Source: Iris pallida (Eukaryota > Streptophyta > Magnoliopsida > Asparagales > Iridaceae). From it: DNA of 64,000 nt. Under the pieces are notes generated by a model. That model searched no databases. It was not told where the DNA came from and worked only from the letters and a program-made list of their open reading frames with translations. Position numbers and translations under genes: made by a program. The stretch spans positions 843,501 to 907,500 of the forward strand of contig JANAVB010007000.1 in assembly GCA_029216955.1 (NCBI GenBank). Reading direction: 5' to 3'. Below are positions 1 through 11,073 of the stretch, one piece after another (within the stretch, counting starts at the first letter, position 1; each line of letters starts with the position of its first letter).

Positions 1-735
1 GATGTGAATCTTGAATCTCTGTCTAATATGATACTAACTAGCATTCCATGTAATCTGACAATCTGTCTGAGGTACATCTCTGCAAGCTGATCCGTCGACT
101 GGCCAATTCTGAAAGGCATAAAATAAGCTACCTTGGTGAGTCTGTCAACTATAACCCATATAGCATCTCTCCCAGCTGGAGATTTAGGTAACCCAGATAC
201 AAAATCTATGGTAATGTGATCCCATTTCCCTTCTGGGATTTGTAAAGGTTGAAGAAGTCCAGCTGGTCTCTGATGTTCAGCTTTAACTTGTTGGCAAACT
301 AAACAACGAGAGACAAACCGGACTATCTCCCTCTTCATGCCATTCCACCAGAAATACTGACGGATGTCTCGATACATCTTCGTGCCACCGGGATGAATTG
401 AATACTGAGAACTGTGAGCCTCTGCCATGATCTTATGTCTGATATCACTACTAGGTACACAAAGATGCCTTCCATATCGGAGAGTACCATCTTCGTGAAT
501 ACATAACTCTGGTCTTCTTCCTGCTCCACACTCTGCTCTGAGCCGCTAAAGCTTAGAATCTGTTGATTGCGCCATCTTGATCCTCTCAACTATGCTGGAC
601 TGAACTTGCATGCTGGCCATCAATGCCACATTGGTAGGAAGAACTACTTCTATTTCCATCTTCTGAAGGTCTGCTAATAACTCTGGCTGTGCTGTTAGAA
701 AATAAGCTCCTGCTCTTCAGCTCAATGCATCTGCA
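1..735 (-). pseudogene. Integrase fragment of the Tekay-like element
   Basis: Integrase joins retroelement cDNA to chromosomal DNA. Translating the minus strand from about 735 down gives the end of the RNase H linker (ADALS, then an in-frame TGA), then the zinc-binding HHCC region: HSSQYSIHPGGTKMYRDIRQ near 330-395 and CLVCQQVKAEHQRPAGLLQP just below it. The first catalytic Asp follows in TIDFVSGLPKSPAGRDAIWV. Near the window edge the second catalytic Asp motif reads ILD where family members have SD. The catalytic Glu and everything C-terminal are outside. A minus-strand reading frame at 335-589 is a shadow in another frame. Lineage assignment rests on these motifs; a chromodomain could not be seen. 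Confidence 0.88.
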
Positions 736-739
736 ACTA

Positions 740-1290
740 CGTTGGCCTTCCCAGGATGATACTGCAAGTTGATTTCATAATCCACAAGTAACTCTAGCCA
801 TCTTCTTTGATGCATATTGAGATCCTTCTGGGTAAACACATACTTAAGACTCTTGTAGTCGGTGAAAATTTCCACCCGATCTCCATACAAATAATGCCTC
901 CATATATAACTTGAGTACGAAAACCACTGCTGCTAATTCTAAGTCATGGGTTGGATAATTTCTTTCATGATCACGAAGCTGACGTGATGCATAAGCTACT
1001 ACCTTACCATGCTGCATCAAGACACATCCCAATCCTCTGCCAGAAGCATCACAATAAACTGAAAATCCTCCAGTCTCATCTGGAAGCGTAAGAATGGGAG
1101 CCGTCATCAATCTTCGCTTCAACTTCTCGAATAAACTCTGACACTCTACTGTCCAAGCAAACTGCACATCCTTGCGGGTCAACTGCGTCAATGGTGCTGA
1201 AATTCGAGCAAAGTCTGACACAAATCGCCGGTAATAGCCAGCCAATCCTAGGAAACTCCGAACTTCTACGATGGTGCTAGGTACTGGCCA
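740..1290 (-). pseudogene. RT connection and RNase H domain of the Tekay-like element
   Basis: RNase H degrades the RNA strand of the RNA/DNA hybrid during reverse transcription. The main open piece (844-1245) begins with the connection motif [20 protein letters not shown], then [15 protein letters not shown], and the RNase H motifs [15 protein letters not shown] (first catalytic Asp) and [18 protein letters not shown] (catalytic Glu). Just below 890 the frame shifts. The third motif continues in another frame as [17 protein letters not shown], where the family usually has FTDHK. The domain joins the integrase linker ([13 protein letters not shown]). The order RT, RNase H, integrase is normal for Ty3/gypsy. 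Confidence 0.88.
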
Positions 1291-1295
1291 TGTCT

Positions 1296-2075
1296 CTATA
1301 GCCCTATCTTCTGGGGGTCCACTTCCACTCCACCTCTAGTGATGATGTGACCTAAGTACGAAATGCGATCCAGCCAAAATTTGCACTTACTGAACTTCGC
1401 ATACAACTGGTGCTCCCTAAGAATCTGAAGGACTACTCGGAGATGCTGCTCATGCTCTGTCTCATTCTTGCTATAGACTAAGATGTCGTCTATGAACACT
1501 ACTACGAACTGGTCCAAATAGGGCATGAAGATACGATTCATGAGGTCCATGAATACGGCTGGCGCATTGGTCTCTCCAAATAGCATAACAAGGAACTCCC
1601 AATGCCCATATTTAGATCTGCATGCTGTCTTCGGGATGTCTTGCTCTCTGACTCTGATCTGATGGTACCCTGACCGCGAGTCAATCTTCAAGAATACTGC
1701 TGCCCCACTGAGTTGATCAAATAAATTATCTATCCTTGGTAGGGGATATATGTTCTTGATTGTTACAAAATTCAAGGTACGATAGTCAACACATAATCTT
1801 GACGTACTATCCTTCTTTTTCACAAGAAGCATCGGGGCTTCCCAAGGTGATCCACTAGTACGAATGAATCCTTTGGTTCTGACTTTTTCAATCATCTTGT
1901 ACAGGGTCTCCAACTCTGATGGTGCCATTCTCACTGGTGTCGCTCCTGGAATCAAATCGATGGTGAACAGTATTTCTCTCTCTGGCGACATGCTTGGAAG
2001 CTCTTCGGGAAATACATCAGGAAACTCTTCTACTACTCTGGGAAATTGAACTGGTTCTGCTATTGCCATCCGCAA
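1296..2075 (-). pseudogene. Reverse transcriptase domain of the Tekay-like element
   Basis: RNA-dependent DNA polymerase of the gypsy pol polyprotein. The open stretch is 259 residues. It starts in the linker that precedes RT ([14 protein letters not shown]) and runs through [29 protein letters not shown], the first catalytic Asp region ([15 protein letters not shown]), and the catalytic [11 protein letters not shown] near residue 195, to [20 protein letters not shown]. Oddities are DSRSG for the usual DLRSG and [12 protein letters not shown] for PFGLTNAPAxF, so two normally conserved positions are changed. The frame ends at 1296, where the connection domain continues in a different frame. 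The domain is nearly full length but is not part of an intact polyprotein. Confidence 0.93.
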
Positions 2076-2177
2076 TACTAGTGGAGAAGGTTCTACTTCG
2101 CCTCTGGAAAATGAAAACTCTGGTTCGCCAGGAATACCAAAAATAATCCTGCCAATATGGCAGTCTATTCTTGCGTA

Positions 2178-2603
2178 TTAATCCATCAACCAATCCATTC
2201 CTAGGACCACATCATAGTCGGCCATCGAAAATTCTATCAATCTAGCGGGAAACTCTCTACCGCTAACTACGATTCGACACGAGGAATGGACTCTATCTAC
2301 CACCACAAGACCGTTACCAGTAAATATATTGAGCCTTACTGATAATGACTCGGGCTCCAGTACTACCTGTGTTACGAATTTTGCAGACATAAATGAATAC
2401 GATGCACCCGAATCAAATAATACTGATGCTGGAAAAGAGTTAACGAGAATGTTACCTGCCACCACCTCACTTGATGCCAATTCTTCTATCACGATGAGAG
2501 CCATAGCCTGTCCTTGTTCTCTTGGTGCTGGTCCCCTCTGCGGGTGACCTCTCTGCCTTTTCTGAATCTGAACCTGGGCATGCTGTTGAGCCTGAGGCGG
2601 CAA
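2178..2603 (-). pseudogene. Aspartic protease domain of the Tekay-like element
   Basis: Retropepsin-type protease that cuts the gag-pol polyprotein. The minus frame shows an Ala/Ile/Val-rich lead, then NSFPASVLFDSGASYSFMSA with the catalytic D-S-G, then GREFPARLIEFSMADYDVVL and GMDWL near the end, the usual finish of this domain. It lies between the zinc knuckles (2690-2830) and RT (1296-2075). The join to RT at about 2080-2178 has stops in all frames I followed. A plus-strand open frame at 2329-2547 is an antisense shadow. Confidence 0.88.
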
Positions 2604-2689
2604 TAGCCTCGGAGGCTGGTACTACTGCTGTACTGGTGCTGTACCTTTAACCGATGGACTGGTTAGGTTTGACGATGATAAACTGGCTC

Positions 2690-3770
2690 TATTCGGACAT
2701 GACCCTATCTTGTGGAGGTGCCCCACAAGCCAAGCACAATCCCTGTGCTCTGTGACATTCTGATACTACGTCCGGGCTTTCCACAATGAGAGCAGCCCAT
2801 TGCGGAAGACTGCTTCTGCTTCTGTTGCTGAGGATACGCCGACGTCGAGTGTTGAACCGACAAAATTGTGGTCGCCCTCCTATGAGCTCCAATAGTTAAA
2901 GCCCTAGCTGCCGGGGCTGGTGCTGAAGACTGGGACATCTGCCATGAGACCTCTTCCGTCCTCCGCTTCCATCTACAATCCTCTGTGAAGTATACTCATG
3001 CCTCTTCGCTGCTCGTAAGATGGCATCAAATGTCTGGTGCTCAAACTGCTCCACTGATATGATAATCTCTAGGTGGATTCCTTGCTGGAATCGCTGGACT
3101 CGATCCAATTCAGTTGCCACCAAGGTGGGAGCAAACCGACTAAGTCTAGAAAACTCGGCCGCATATCCATCGACCGTCCTTCCCATCTGCTTAAGATTGG
3201 TAAATCTCGTCTGCAGATCATACCGAGCTACTGCGTCGATGTACTTGGTCTGGAACTTATTGCTGAACACCGCCCATGAGATAGGCGTCGATAATCCAAC
3301 TGCTAGCATCGCCCACCAGCTGCAGGCTAAGTCCAATAACTGCAGGCGCACAACGGCCACCTTCTCTTCCTCAGGAATCCTAGCTGCCTCCAGGATAACT
3401 TCTATTTCCTAAAGCCATGCGTCAGCAGCGATAGCATCTTCACTGCCCTCAAAGAAATGAGGGTTCAGACGCTTGAAGCTGTTGGCCGCGTTATTCCCTT
3501 GGTAACCAACTCTGCCCAAGGCATCTTATACTGTTTGGTGCAGGGCATCGTCCCAACGATCTTGAGATACAAGCAATTCCCTGATGAGACCCACCAGGGT
3601 TTCATTGTTAGGCTCTGCAGGCTGGACTGGCTGAACTTGGGGCTCTGGATCCCCGGAACGCGTGACTCGGGAGGCTGTTCCAGAGTGTTGGGCTTGGTCC
3701 CTAGGTTGTGGCTAGTTCACTTATTGTGCTCCATCCGGAAGATCGGCAGTACCAGGAATAATGCCACTGA
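2690..3770 (-). pseudogene. Gag with damaged zinc knuckles, Tekay-like element
   Basis: Gag forms the virus-like particle. From the high end the minus strand reads a polar N-terminal region, then NPHFFEGSEDAIAADAWL, an in-frame TAG, and EIEVILEAARIPEEEKVAVV, leading into the capsid-like core (2896-3360) with LLDLACSWW, FQTKYIDAVARYDLQTRF and GRTVDGYAAEFSRL. This is the classic retrotransposon gag pattern. Below 2830 there are two zinc-knuckle remnants, CSHCGKPG and CLACGAP, whose C-terminal halves fall into other frames because of small deletions. Reading frames at 2689-2892 and 2705-2938 are the two broken halves of the knuckle region. Plus-strand open frames here are antisense shadows. Confidence 0.85.
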
Positions 3771-3937
3771 TGAAATGACATGGGAAACAATAAGGAAGGA
3801 CCAAGATAGATAGAGGATGTAAGCATGTGATCGGGTCAAGATTTCAGAAAGAATAGGAGACACGAGTAGAGATCAAAGGCGAGTGCTGATTGAGACATCT
3901 ATTCGGTAAAACCTCCACACATCTTGATTTACAAGAT

Positions 3938-3952
3938 CTGTATGGGCCACCA
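3938..3952 (-). other. Candidate primer-binding site of the Tekay-like element
   Basis: Minus strand TGGTGGCCCAT followed by ACAG, nine bases inside the LTR end at 3962. It is not the common initiator-Met site (TGGTATCAGAG). The same TGGTGGCCCAT core occurs at the same place in elements Y (36892-36906) and Z (48027-48041), which supports its role. The cognate tRNA was not identified. Confidence 0.6.
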
Positions 3953-4663
3953 CTTAAACCGTGTCACGCACCAGAACCAGAATTACTGGAGAGCGGGGGA
4001 CAGACATAGCCAGCTACGTACGTTGAAGTATCATCTACCTCGATATACGGTCGCGGCTGTCTAGATACATGAGGGTTTATCTACAAGCTAACAGTCTCTT
4101 ATGGACATGAACAAGCCTAGTGTCTCAATCTCAACAAGCAAGTAATTGTTACAAGATGTAAGATCATCAGACATACAAAGTAAGGCGTTCCAAACATTAC
4201 ATATTCTGATGATCATGAATCTAGTCATACAAAATACGAAGACTAGCAAGAGTTTAAGTCATACACGATCAACCCTAGGATTTGTCAATCATGTAACAGC
4301 CCGTAGGCAGACAAAAATTAAAGTTTCAACACGAGCTAATACTTGCTCGGTGGCTAAACGCCTCAAAAGAATAATTTACAATAAAGTGGGAGAGCAAAAT
4401 AAGAAACCCACTCGTTGCCAGGATTACGTCTGGTGTTCACAATGGCTGGAAGGCAGGAAGATCCTCGGGAGCTACTCCAAAATCTGGCCATACAAAACCA
4501 GCTGGGTCAGACCCCAAAAAGGGCAAGTGCCACAAGGGAGGCTTCACTTAAGAACTAAAACAAGCATATTAGCACATGATACATAAAGGATAAAGAAAGA
4601 CATGAGTTAGAGAAAATAGGGTGATAAACGAAAAGATAACTAAAGGACCATTCCGGTAACCTA

Positions 4664-4702
4664 GTTACAACCCGCAAACCAAACAAGGACCAGGGTTGTA
4701 AC
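4664..4702 (-). other. 39-nt hairpin in Tekay-like LTR, shared with Z
   Basis: A perfect 10-bp inverted repeat (GTTACAACCC and GGGTTGTAAC) encloses a 19-nt loop. In minus orientation the loop contains GGTCCTTGTTTGGTTT. The same stem and nearly the same loop occur twice in each Z LTR (47305-47343, 47441-47479, 53862-53900, 53998-54036), always about 0.5-0.75 kb from the LTR 3' end. Confidence 0.75.
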
Positions 4703-5623
4703 CCTTCACCTGAACAGAACTTAGTCTCTAACCAATTATCGAATAAGTAAAGCATAACAGTAACGGGCTGAAGTAACCATGTACTGGCCTTCTCTAGGCA
4801 AGACTAGACTAGACTCCATCTATCAATCACGGCCAAGCAATGAGTACGACTTGATACTTTAACTAACTAGGGTTATCACAAGCCTAGTTACTAACAAGAT
4901 GCATTGAGATGTTCCAACAGCCACAAGCCCCGCAGTCTTAATCCAGGTTATCCGGTCACAAGTTGAGAGAGTTGGATTAGGTGACTTAGAGGTCCAACAC
5001 ATGACAGTGTGCTGGAAATGTGCCCTACTCGACGGCAGTCTACAAGTCCAATTAGAGCGTCCAAATAACGGGACTGCCTGCAGCTGGAAAACCTCGTCAT
5101 GGACTAATTGATCAATCTAGTCATTGTCCTAGTCAGATTCAGTACGAATCTCTGACCGTGGAAATCGGGAATTCATATCCTAGACATGATGCAAGACGAG
5201 ACATGTAGCTTATAAAAGCACAAACACCCACGGTGTCAAGACAAGAGTTACTTAGCAAGTCAAGATAGCCGTCACAACAGCATATCGGGATTATCATGTT
5301 AGGTTTACTTATAAATTCAAGAGTACGTCACAACAGACCACCATCAAGAATTATCATGTCAAGTTATTTGTCAAGAGTGCACCATGGCGGGTCACTATCG
5401 AGAATTATCATGTTACTTGATCCTTGTTAAGAGTGCGCCTTAACATGCCACTATCGTGTTCTATCCTTATATTATCATGAATGAGAGAACTTGCATAAAA
5501 TAGCTAGTAACATATTCTTGAAGCCAATAAAAAGATCTACAACTTTCATGTTTTGAGTTTTTCAAGATTTTAGCTAAAAAACAGCCCAAACAGACAAAAA
5601 CAGTCATTTGAAGTGACCTGCGC

Positions 5624-6225
5624 AAGTTGCGCGAGCAAACCTGCCCACGGCACACGTTACGCGCAAGCACGGCGCGCGGCAAAAATTTGTGCGGGCGCTC
5701 AAGTTGCGCATTGCCCGCGGGCAAAACCGCCCACGGGGCATGTTGCGCGCAAGCACGGGCGCGTGGCCGCACAAGTTGCGTATCGTACGCGGGCAAAATT
5801 GCCCACGATACACGTTGCGCCCAAGCAAGGCGCGCATTCGCGCGGCCGTACCAGTTTCACATTACGAGCCGGCAAAAACACCCACGACGCACGTTGCGCG
5901 CAAGCACGGCGCGCGGGCACGTGGCGCGCAAGTTGCGTATTGCGCGCAGGTAAAATTGCCCACGGTGCACGTTGCACGTAAGCACGACACGCGGGCACGC
6001 GACAGAGATTCGTATGGGCGCACGGCGTACAAGTTGCGCATTGCGCGCGGGCAAAATCGCCCACTGCGCACGTTGCGCACAAGCACGGCACACGGGCGCA
6101 CGACAGAAAAATGCGCGGGTGTGCGGCACGCAAGTTGCACGTTGCACGCAGAAAAAATCGCCCACGGCACAGGTTGTGCGCAAGCACGGCGCACGGCTGC
6201 GAAGACACTGCGTGCGGCACTGTTC
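5624..6225. repeat. GC-rich tandem repeat, 7 units, inside Tekay-like LTR
   Basis: Units begin AAGTTGCG at 5624, 5701, 5773, about 5852, 5930, 6031 and 6132. The first four are 72-79 bp. Units five and six are 101 bp, because of an extra stretch around GACAGAGATTCG or GACAGAAAAATGCG. Each unit carries GCCCACGG and CGCAAGCACGG. The repeat is rich in CpG and GCGC and makes long spurious open frames in several frames on both strands. Confidence 0.9.
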
Positions 6226-6623
6226 GCCATCGCGACAGCACCAAAAGGTGTGGGGAACCCATGAACACGAAAATGGCATAACTTTCTCATACGAAGTCGA
6301 AATCAAGCGGTTCAAAAGCCAAAATTTGGTAGAATTGAATTTCCTACAACATGGAACCATTAGATCTCAAAAATAACCAAGTTTTAGAGATCAAAACCAA
6401 GAAAAACCAAAAATTTACAAACTTAGATCTATAAGAATTCATCCATCAAACCTAAAAATGTTAAGTTCTAAAGAGGCTTAGAATCAAATAAAGAAGAGAA
6501 TGGAACAATAAAACTTGAGATCCATTATGAAGCAAGTTGCACTTGCCTAGGGCTTGGTAGGTGGGAGGAGTAAATGGAAAAGATAAAGAAGTAAATGTAA
6601 ATAATGGAGGAGAGAGGAGTTGG

Positions 6624-6635
6624 TTTTATATAAAA
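6624..6635 (-). promoter_or_regulatory. TATA-like box of the Tekay-like LTR
   Basis: The palindromic TTTTATATAAAA lies about 195 bp inside the U3 start (6827). It is the only strong TATA match near the U3 end of this LTR. It would start transcription toward gag on the minus strand. Confidence 0.5.
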
Positions 6636-6832
6636 TCTCTCCATCTTAAACCAAAACAAACTAAGCCAAGCCAAGTCAAATTGAACAGAACCAAATTAAA
6701 ATAAACTAAGTCAAGATTAAACCAAGACTAGGCTAAGCAAGACAAGTCTAATTACGGTCTACTTGACAAATGTCAGAAATCCGTATGCGTATACTGAAAA
6801 TACGTACATCAAAAAATGGGAGTGACACGTAG

Positions 6833-7885
6833 TCCACCTCTTTCAGTGCCCCGATAAATAGGCTTGTGATTAGGGCTTCCTCTTTCGGGAGGTCCCCATG
6901 TAGAAGCATAAAAAATCACAGCATAATACAAGGTACAGAGGCACAGGCGATCAAGCACGCTAACAGCAAAGACAAAAGTCACAAACAGATGAAAAGCTCT
7001 TAAGTTGTTTTTTTATTAATCATGGCTGCAAGAGTCTGCTACAGACTTGTCACGATTACATAAAAGATTGCATAAAGACATAATTACAAGGATCCGTTAA
7101 AAAATACTTTGTGATTACATGTGCCGAATTGAAAACTCCTGCAGATCTACACCGGGGTTACTCTTCAAGTGTGATCGTCATGGAGAGAGGCACTGTGGAT
7201 AGAAGATCTGAATCTAGTCTCCATTAAAGTCTCCACCACACCTTCCCCCTCCAAATGCACAGCACTTCTGAAAGCAGCTATTGGCCCGCCGAAAGCTCAG
7301 GCCACAGCGCAGCAGGATGGCCCATTTTCAAAAGGGCATCAACTTCTGAGGCTTTTTTAGCCTAACAAAAGCACAACGGCGCCAATGAGCCGGGCAGAGC
7401 ACAACATGTAGCTCTCCGGGTTGGCCATCCACCCACAAGCAAGGTCGTCGGGACGTCCAAGACCTCCAAGGCATCGCTCAGGTTCGAACTCCTCAAGACA
7501 AGCATTCCAGCACATTTTGAGGCTCATCAACAGTTCTTCTACGAAGGCATAGCCCCTTTGAATGAAGGAATCCTCAACCAAAATTTGACTTAGGCAAGGC
7601 CGACCGCTGCTCGAAGCCAAGTCTGGATGGAACATGGTGTTGAAGGACAAGAAAAAAAAAAGACGTGACTCTTCGGAAGAAACTCTCCCTTTATATAGGG
7701 CGGGAGTGGTCCAAAATACAGGCCACATGACCGACTGTCAAAGTTCCCACATTAATGGGATGAACCTAGGACTTAGCACGATGAATCTCATTAAATAAAG
7801 TTCGTTCGACTAAGTCCAAAACTATCCTAGGACCCCTTGAAATTTCCCAAGTAATGGTGGAAATTAAGAGGGAGTCGTTCATTAA
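6833..7885 (-). repeat. Probable LTR-retrotransposon fragment, family unknown
   Basis: About 1 kb without a recognisable gene. On the minus strand a TATA box (CTATATAAAGG, about 7690-7700) is followed by a 123-residue open frame (7357-7728) that resembles nothing I know. The region ends near 7009 in TGTTTTTTTATT (plus), which would be a terminal ...AACA on the minus strand and looks like an LTR 3' end. No PBS is evident beside it, and 6833-7008 shows nothing recognisable. Best read as an LTR-derived piece. Confidence 0.35.
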
Positions 7886-8122
7886 GGAGCGGTCATTCAG
7901 TATTCTTTAAAAGAAGACTTCAAAGCCCATATCTTCAATCTAGAGGCACAGCTATATTCCTGTGCCAACCTCAGGCGCAGACTGGTGATGTTTTCATACC
8001 ACCTCAACTCCAACGGTGCAGCACTTTGCTCCGACCCAGAAGCTCAACTACCTTTCGTTAGAGACTTGGGAGATGCCATTGCATCCAACACAAGTCCGCC
8101 TGCCGCTCCAAAAATACAGTAA
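7886..8122 (+). pseudogene. Short gag-like frame, C-terminal remnant
   Basis: An uninterrupted plus-strand frame of 78 codons lacks an ATG at its start (TAA lies directly upstream at 7883) and ends at TAA 8120-8122. It encodes a helical, charged stretch (YSLKEDFKAHIFNLEAQLYS) followed by NLRRRL, a run with SDPEAQLPFVRDLGDAIASN, and a Pro/Ala-rich tail. The heptad-like spacing and position before an LTR suggest the C-terminal end of a retrotransposon gag-like protein, but I do not recognise the family. It could be chance. Confidence 0.35.
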
Positions 8123-8335
8123 CCTTGTCAACCTAAAGCATAAGACCACTTGTCGCCCTAAAGCACAGTGACTTTGTCGCTCGAAACATAGGCTTCTTGT
8201 CGCTCATACGCATAGAGGATCCATCGTCTTTGAAGCATAGTCCACTCGTCGCTTGAAAGCATAGAGGCTCTGCTGTCTCCAGAAGAACGATCTACTCGTC
8301 GCCCCAGAAGCGCATCAGTACTTAGACCTCGCCAG
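8106..8335. repeat. Degenerate short tandem repeat
   Basis: Roughly seven copies of a 28-35 bp motif of the form CTTGTCGCTC...AAGCATAG, for example ACTTGTCGCCCTAAAGCACA and CACTCGTCGCTTGAAAGCAT. Units vary in length. The array sits between the gag-like remnant and the LTR that ends at 9062. Confidence 0.6.
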
Positions 8336-8339
8336 AGGC

Positions 8340-9062
8340 GTAGGAAGCATGGTTCTACCCAGTCGGTTTGCTTAAACCGACTCTCTCAAAGATAGGATTG
8401 GGGTTAATCATGATTGATATCTTATCAAATTGACTTAAATCTTAGACAAAGATCAATCAGAATCCAAATCTGAGATGAAATCGTAAGATTTATTCGACTG
8501 CATCCGAACAAGAAAATCGGCACACGCCACGTGTCTCCTCCTTCAATTATTTTGATAGCCACCAGAGATCTCGATTTAGGAGAATCTCAATGTCCGCCAT
8601 GTGTCAGCATCGCAGAAGCTCGTACCGTGCAATGACGACATATTCCTTCATATCTCAAAACCCTAATGCACATCGCATATATGCTCGAAGACCTATAAAT
8701 AGAAGGAGCTTTCCTTCAACAAAAAGGAGAGACCACCTAACATCAAATCTCCAGCTCCAGGCATCCTTTGATCGACAACCCTAGAGTTCCATTAAAGGCA
8801 TCAAAAAGTTAGAGCAAGTTCAACCCGACGTCAGATCGTCAATGGAGTAAAGGAGCCACTGTAGTGCTCGATCTCCACTGTTACACTTTTCCAAAAACTC
8901 TACCCTTTGTACTTAAAATATTATGTTTACGACTTCCTTTTCTATACACAGGTCTTTTTATGTTCAATAAACAAAAAGTTCGTTCAACCTTTTGTGATGT
9001 CGAACACCCCCGACATGGAGTGGAAGTAGGTCAGGTATTAACGGGGGGACTCCTTCCCATCA
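8340..9062 (+). repeat. Plus-strand LTR (start approximate)
   Basis: A TATA box (TATAAAT, 8694-8700) and a polyadenylation signal (AATAAA, 8966-8971) lie in order. The segment ends ...CCATCA at 9062, two bases before a TGGTATCAG primer-binding site (9065). The left boundary could not be fixed. The open frame at 8590-8784 is leader sequence, not a gene. Confidence 0.55.
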
Positions 9063-9064
9063 AA

Positions 9065-9073
9065 TGGTATCAG
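9065..9073 (+). other. Primer-binding site, initiator-Met type
   Basis: TGGTATCAG followed by TGAC matches the first nine bases of the usual plant initiator-Met PBS (TGGTATCAGAGC). It lies immediately after a candidate LTR end. Confidence 0.6.
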
Positions 9074-9079
9074 TGACTG

Positions 9080-11073
9080 TGGTTTGTACTTGGAAGGATA
9101 AACAAAATTATTCTATTTGGGAGGATAGGGTTGCCGGATTCTGAGCTTCTGGCATTCCTTCTGATTGTTTCTTGTCTCGAAGCAGTCGCACAAGTCTCTC
9201 ACCATCTCCAACAATTCTTCTGTAGAGTTAGGAGCAGGTGATTGAGGCAAGGTACGATATGATCAACTTCTGAGGGGGCTGATACTCGAGGTAGAGTGTG
9301 ATGGACCGTCCCTGAGGATACCTGCTGAGGGGGTTCATTTGATCCTCCATTAGCCCCAGGATCGAGACTGGCAGATATAGGGGCCCCTGTCAACGGCTGG
9401 GCTGTCAAGGCACTCCAAATCTCGAATACGACCTAAGTTAAGGACTGTATGGTGGTGGAAAGGGTTTTGAGGCCATCTTCTAGGTTGTTTATGCACTATA
9501 CGAGATCCGGAGATGAAGTGTCTACTTTTTCTTTGTCGCCAACCCTTGCTATGTACATAGACAGGACATGGGCTGAAGTGGATGGATTGGTCGACGCTCC
9601 ACTTTCTGCCTCGATTTCTTATGAAAAGGCTGGCATATGTGCTTCTTCTTCTGACCCCTCGACCCGGCTACCCCTTTTACCCCGATGTCAGCTTCTGGGT
9701 AGATACCCTCCTCTTTGAAGGAGGGGTTGTTGTGGGTAGCTGGGGCCTGAACACCTCCAACTTGCACCGTTGATGCCGCTTTCATCCTTAACAAAGTACT
9801 CTGGACTACCCCTGTTGGCGGGACTATCGCTTTGCTTTCCTTTGGCCGGCCCTTCACTTAGCCTGCCGAGGCTGGAGGGTTGGAGGTGTTCGCTTTTCTC
9901 CCGGGTGCAGGAGAGTTGGAGATGATGTGGCACGAGGCAACCAAGGGTTCCTCTTCGTCATCAATTGGCACCATCTTTCTGAGGCAACATCGGGCAGGTG
10001 CGGCTGGTTGCAGTCGCTGAAATACAGACTGCCTGGGTAGGGCGGCCGCTGTTTTACAGCAGCAGCACTTGATGGTGACCGTAGCATAAGTGTGCCCCAT
10101 GAGGGACGTATTATGCATAGAGGTCATCTCTCCCAATTTACGTCTGTGAGTGATCATATTACACAGATCTTGTGGAGAGAGTTTTACATTCGCATCCCTT
10201 TCAGGCACACATGGCAGGACCAAGCGTCGGGGTGGTTATGTGAATGTTGTACCCCATAATCCAGTTATAGTACATGAGATGCGTCCAGATCATTGGTGGA
10301 AGAGGAACATGTATTGCGAATCGAACCCACTTCATACGCATAGCCCATATGGGCGCATGGATTTAGAGCCACAAGGTTTGCCCCTGACTTGGTTCTAGCG
10401 TATAAAATGCACCCAAGTGGGAGGGGGACTTTAAGAGATGACTCGTTGTTGGTGTCAAAGTACCCGAGTCGACTCTGTACAAAGTTCTATCAGCTGTGCG
10501 CATGACTTTTAGCGTGCTTTGCTGGTCCGCTATTGGCATAGCACGTTGATGGCGCATGGCCCGTGCTGACTTGGACTTCTTTGTACTAGCCCACGAAGGC
10601 GCATAGTACTCAGAATCTAATTTTTTGTGCCATAAAAGCGAGTAATTCTATCAAAGACAGAAGTCTTCTCCTACCCATAAGAGCTCATGCAAGGGAGAGT
10701 GGCTGCGCCCTTATTCCGTCGGTACATCATCTTCGACTGGAAAGAAGAAGGTTGGGAGCTACAATTAGTATTGCACTTCTCTGGCAGATGCGCTGCACCA
10801 GTAGCAACGTTTTGCTTCCTGAGAACATCAGTATGAAGGATTGGTTGCGTCGGTACAGTTTCTTCAGTTATGGTGCTTGGCGTATCACCTTTGTACATCC
10901 AGACTCGGCGAGTCTTCTTGGCTTTGGCAGCCGCTTCGAAGGACTCGTGCTGCCTTCAGAGATAAACTCATCATACGTCTGTTGATTGAGGTGTACCACA
11001 AATATCTTCTGGGAGGAGTCGAGCTTATTGTCTTCAGACTGCGACACGACCTTCTCGTTGGAAGATAAAGTGG
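9080..11073 (-). mobile_element. Degenerate 5' internal region of a minus-strand LTR element
   Basis: Two kilobases of broken minus-strand frames downstream of the PBS at 11091. The first frame (10868-11104) starts in the LTR end and reads straight through the PBS (KLATLPGTT), a layout seen where gag starts near a tRNA-Arg type PBS. Further frames lie at 10671-10898, 9858-10223 (with KLSPQDLCNMITHRRKLGEM) and 9199-9408 (Pro/Ser-rich). None shows a conserved gag or pol motif. I read it as a decayed gag leader of a TAT-like or non-autonomous element. Its junction with the plus-strand LTR near 9080-9120 is abrupt. Confidence 0.45.

Larger units (their letters stand above)
1..6827 (-). mobile_element. 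Ty3/gypsy chromovirus (Tekay/Del-like), decayed, 3' end outside window
   Basis: Read on the minus strand from 6827 downward the order is LTR, short leader, gag, zinc knuckles, protease, reverse transcriptase, RNase H, integrase, with the rest of integrase, any chromodomain and the 3' LTR lying beyond position 1. This order and the sequence style match the Tekay/Del chromovirus branch of Ty3/gypsy. The LTR starts TGTCACTCCC (minus) at 6827 and ends GTGACA at 3962. CGTAG at 6828-6832 is the likely half of a TSD whose partner is outside. The coding part is broken by several stops and small frameshifts, so this copy is dead. Its LTR shares modules with the non-coding Z element at 43447-54575, which suggests the lineage once served as a partner for it (inference). 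Confidence 0.9.
3962..6827 (-). repeat. LTR of the Tekay-like element (2.87 kb)
   Basis: Plus-strand ends are TGTCACGCACC at 3962 and GGGAGTGACA at 6827, so the LTR has the canonical TG...CA form. In minus orientation U3 begins TGTCACTCCC. A TATA-like box (TTTTATATAAAA, 6624-6635) gives a short U3 of about 200 bp and a long transcribed R/U5. It contains a tandem repeat (5624-6225) and a hairpin (4664-4702). It holds no credible gene; the many overlapping open frames at 5467-6376 on both strands come from the GC-rich repeat. Confidence 0.85.

Noticed and set aside
5467..6376. Seven long overlapping open frames on both strands, Arg/Ala/Cys-rich
   Set aside because: They arise from the GC-rich tandem repeat in the Tekay-like LTR; several frames on both strands are open at once and no domain is visible.
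8106..8335. CRISPR-like regularly spaced repeats
   Set aside because: Units are degenerate and variable in length with no unique spacers, in a plant nuclear context.
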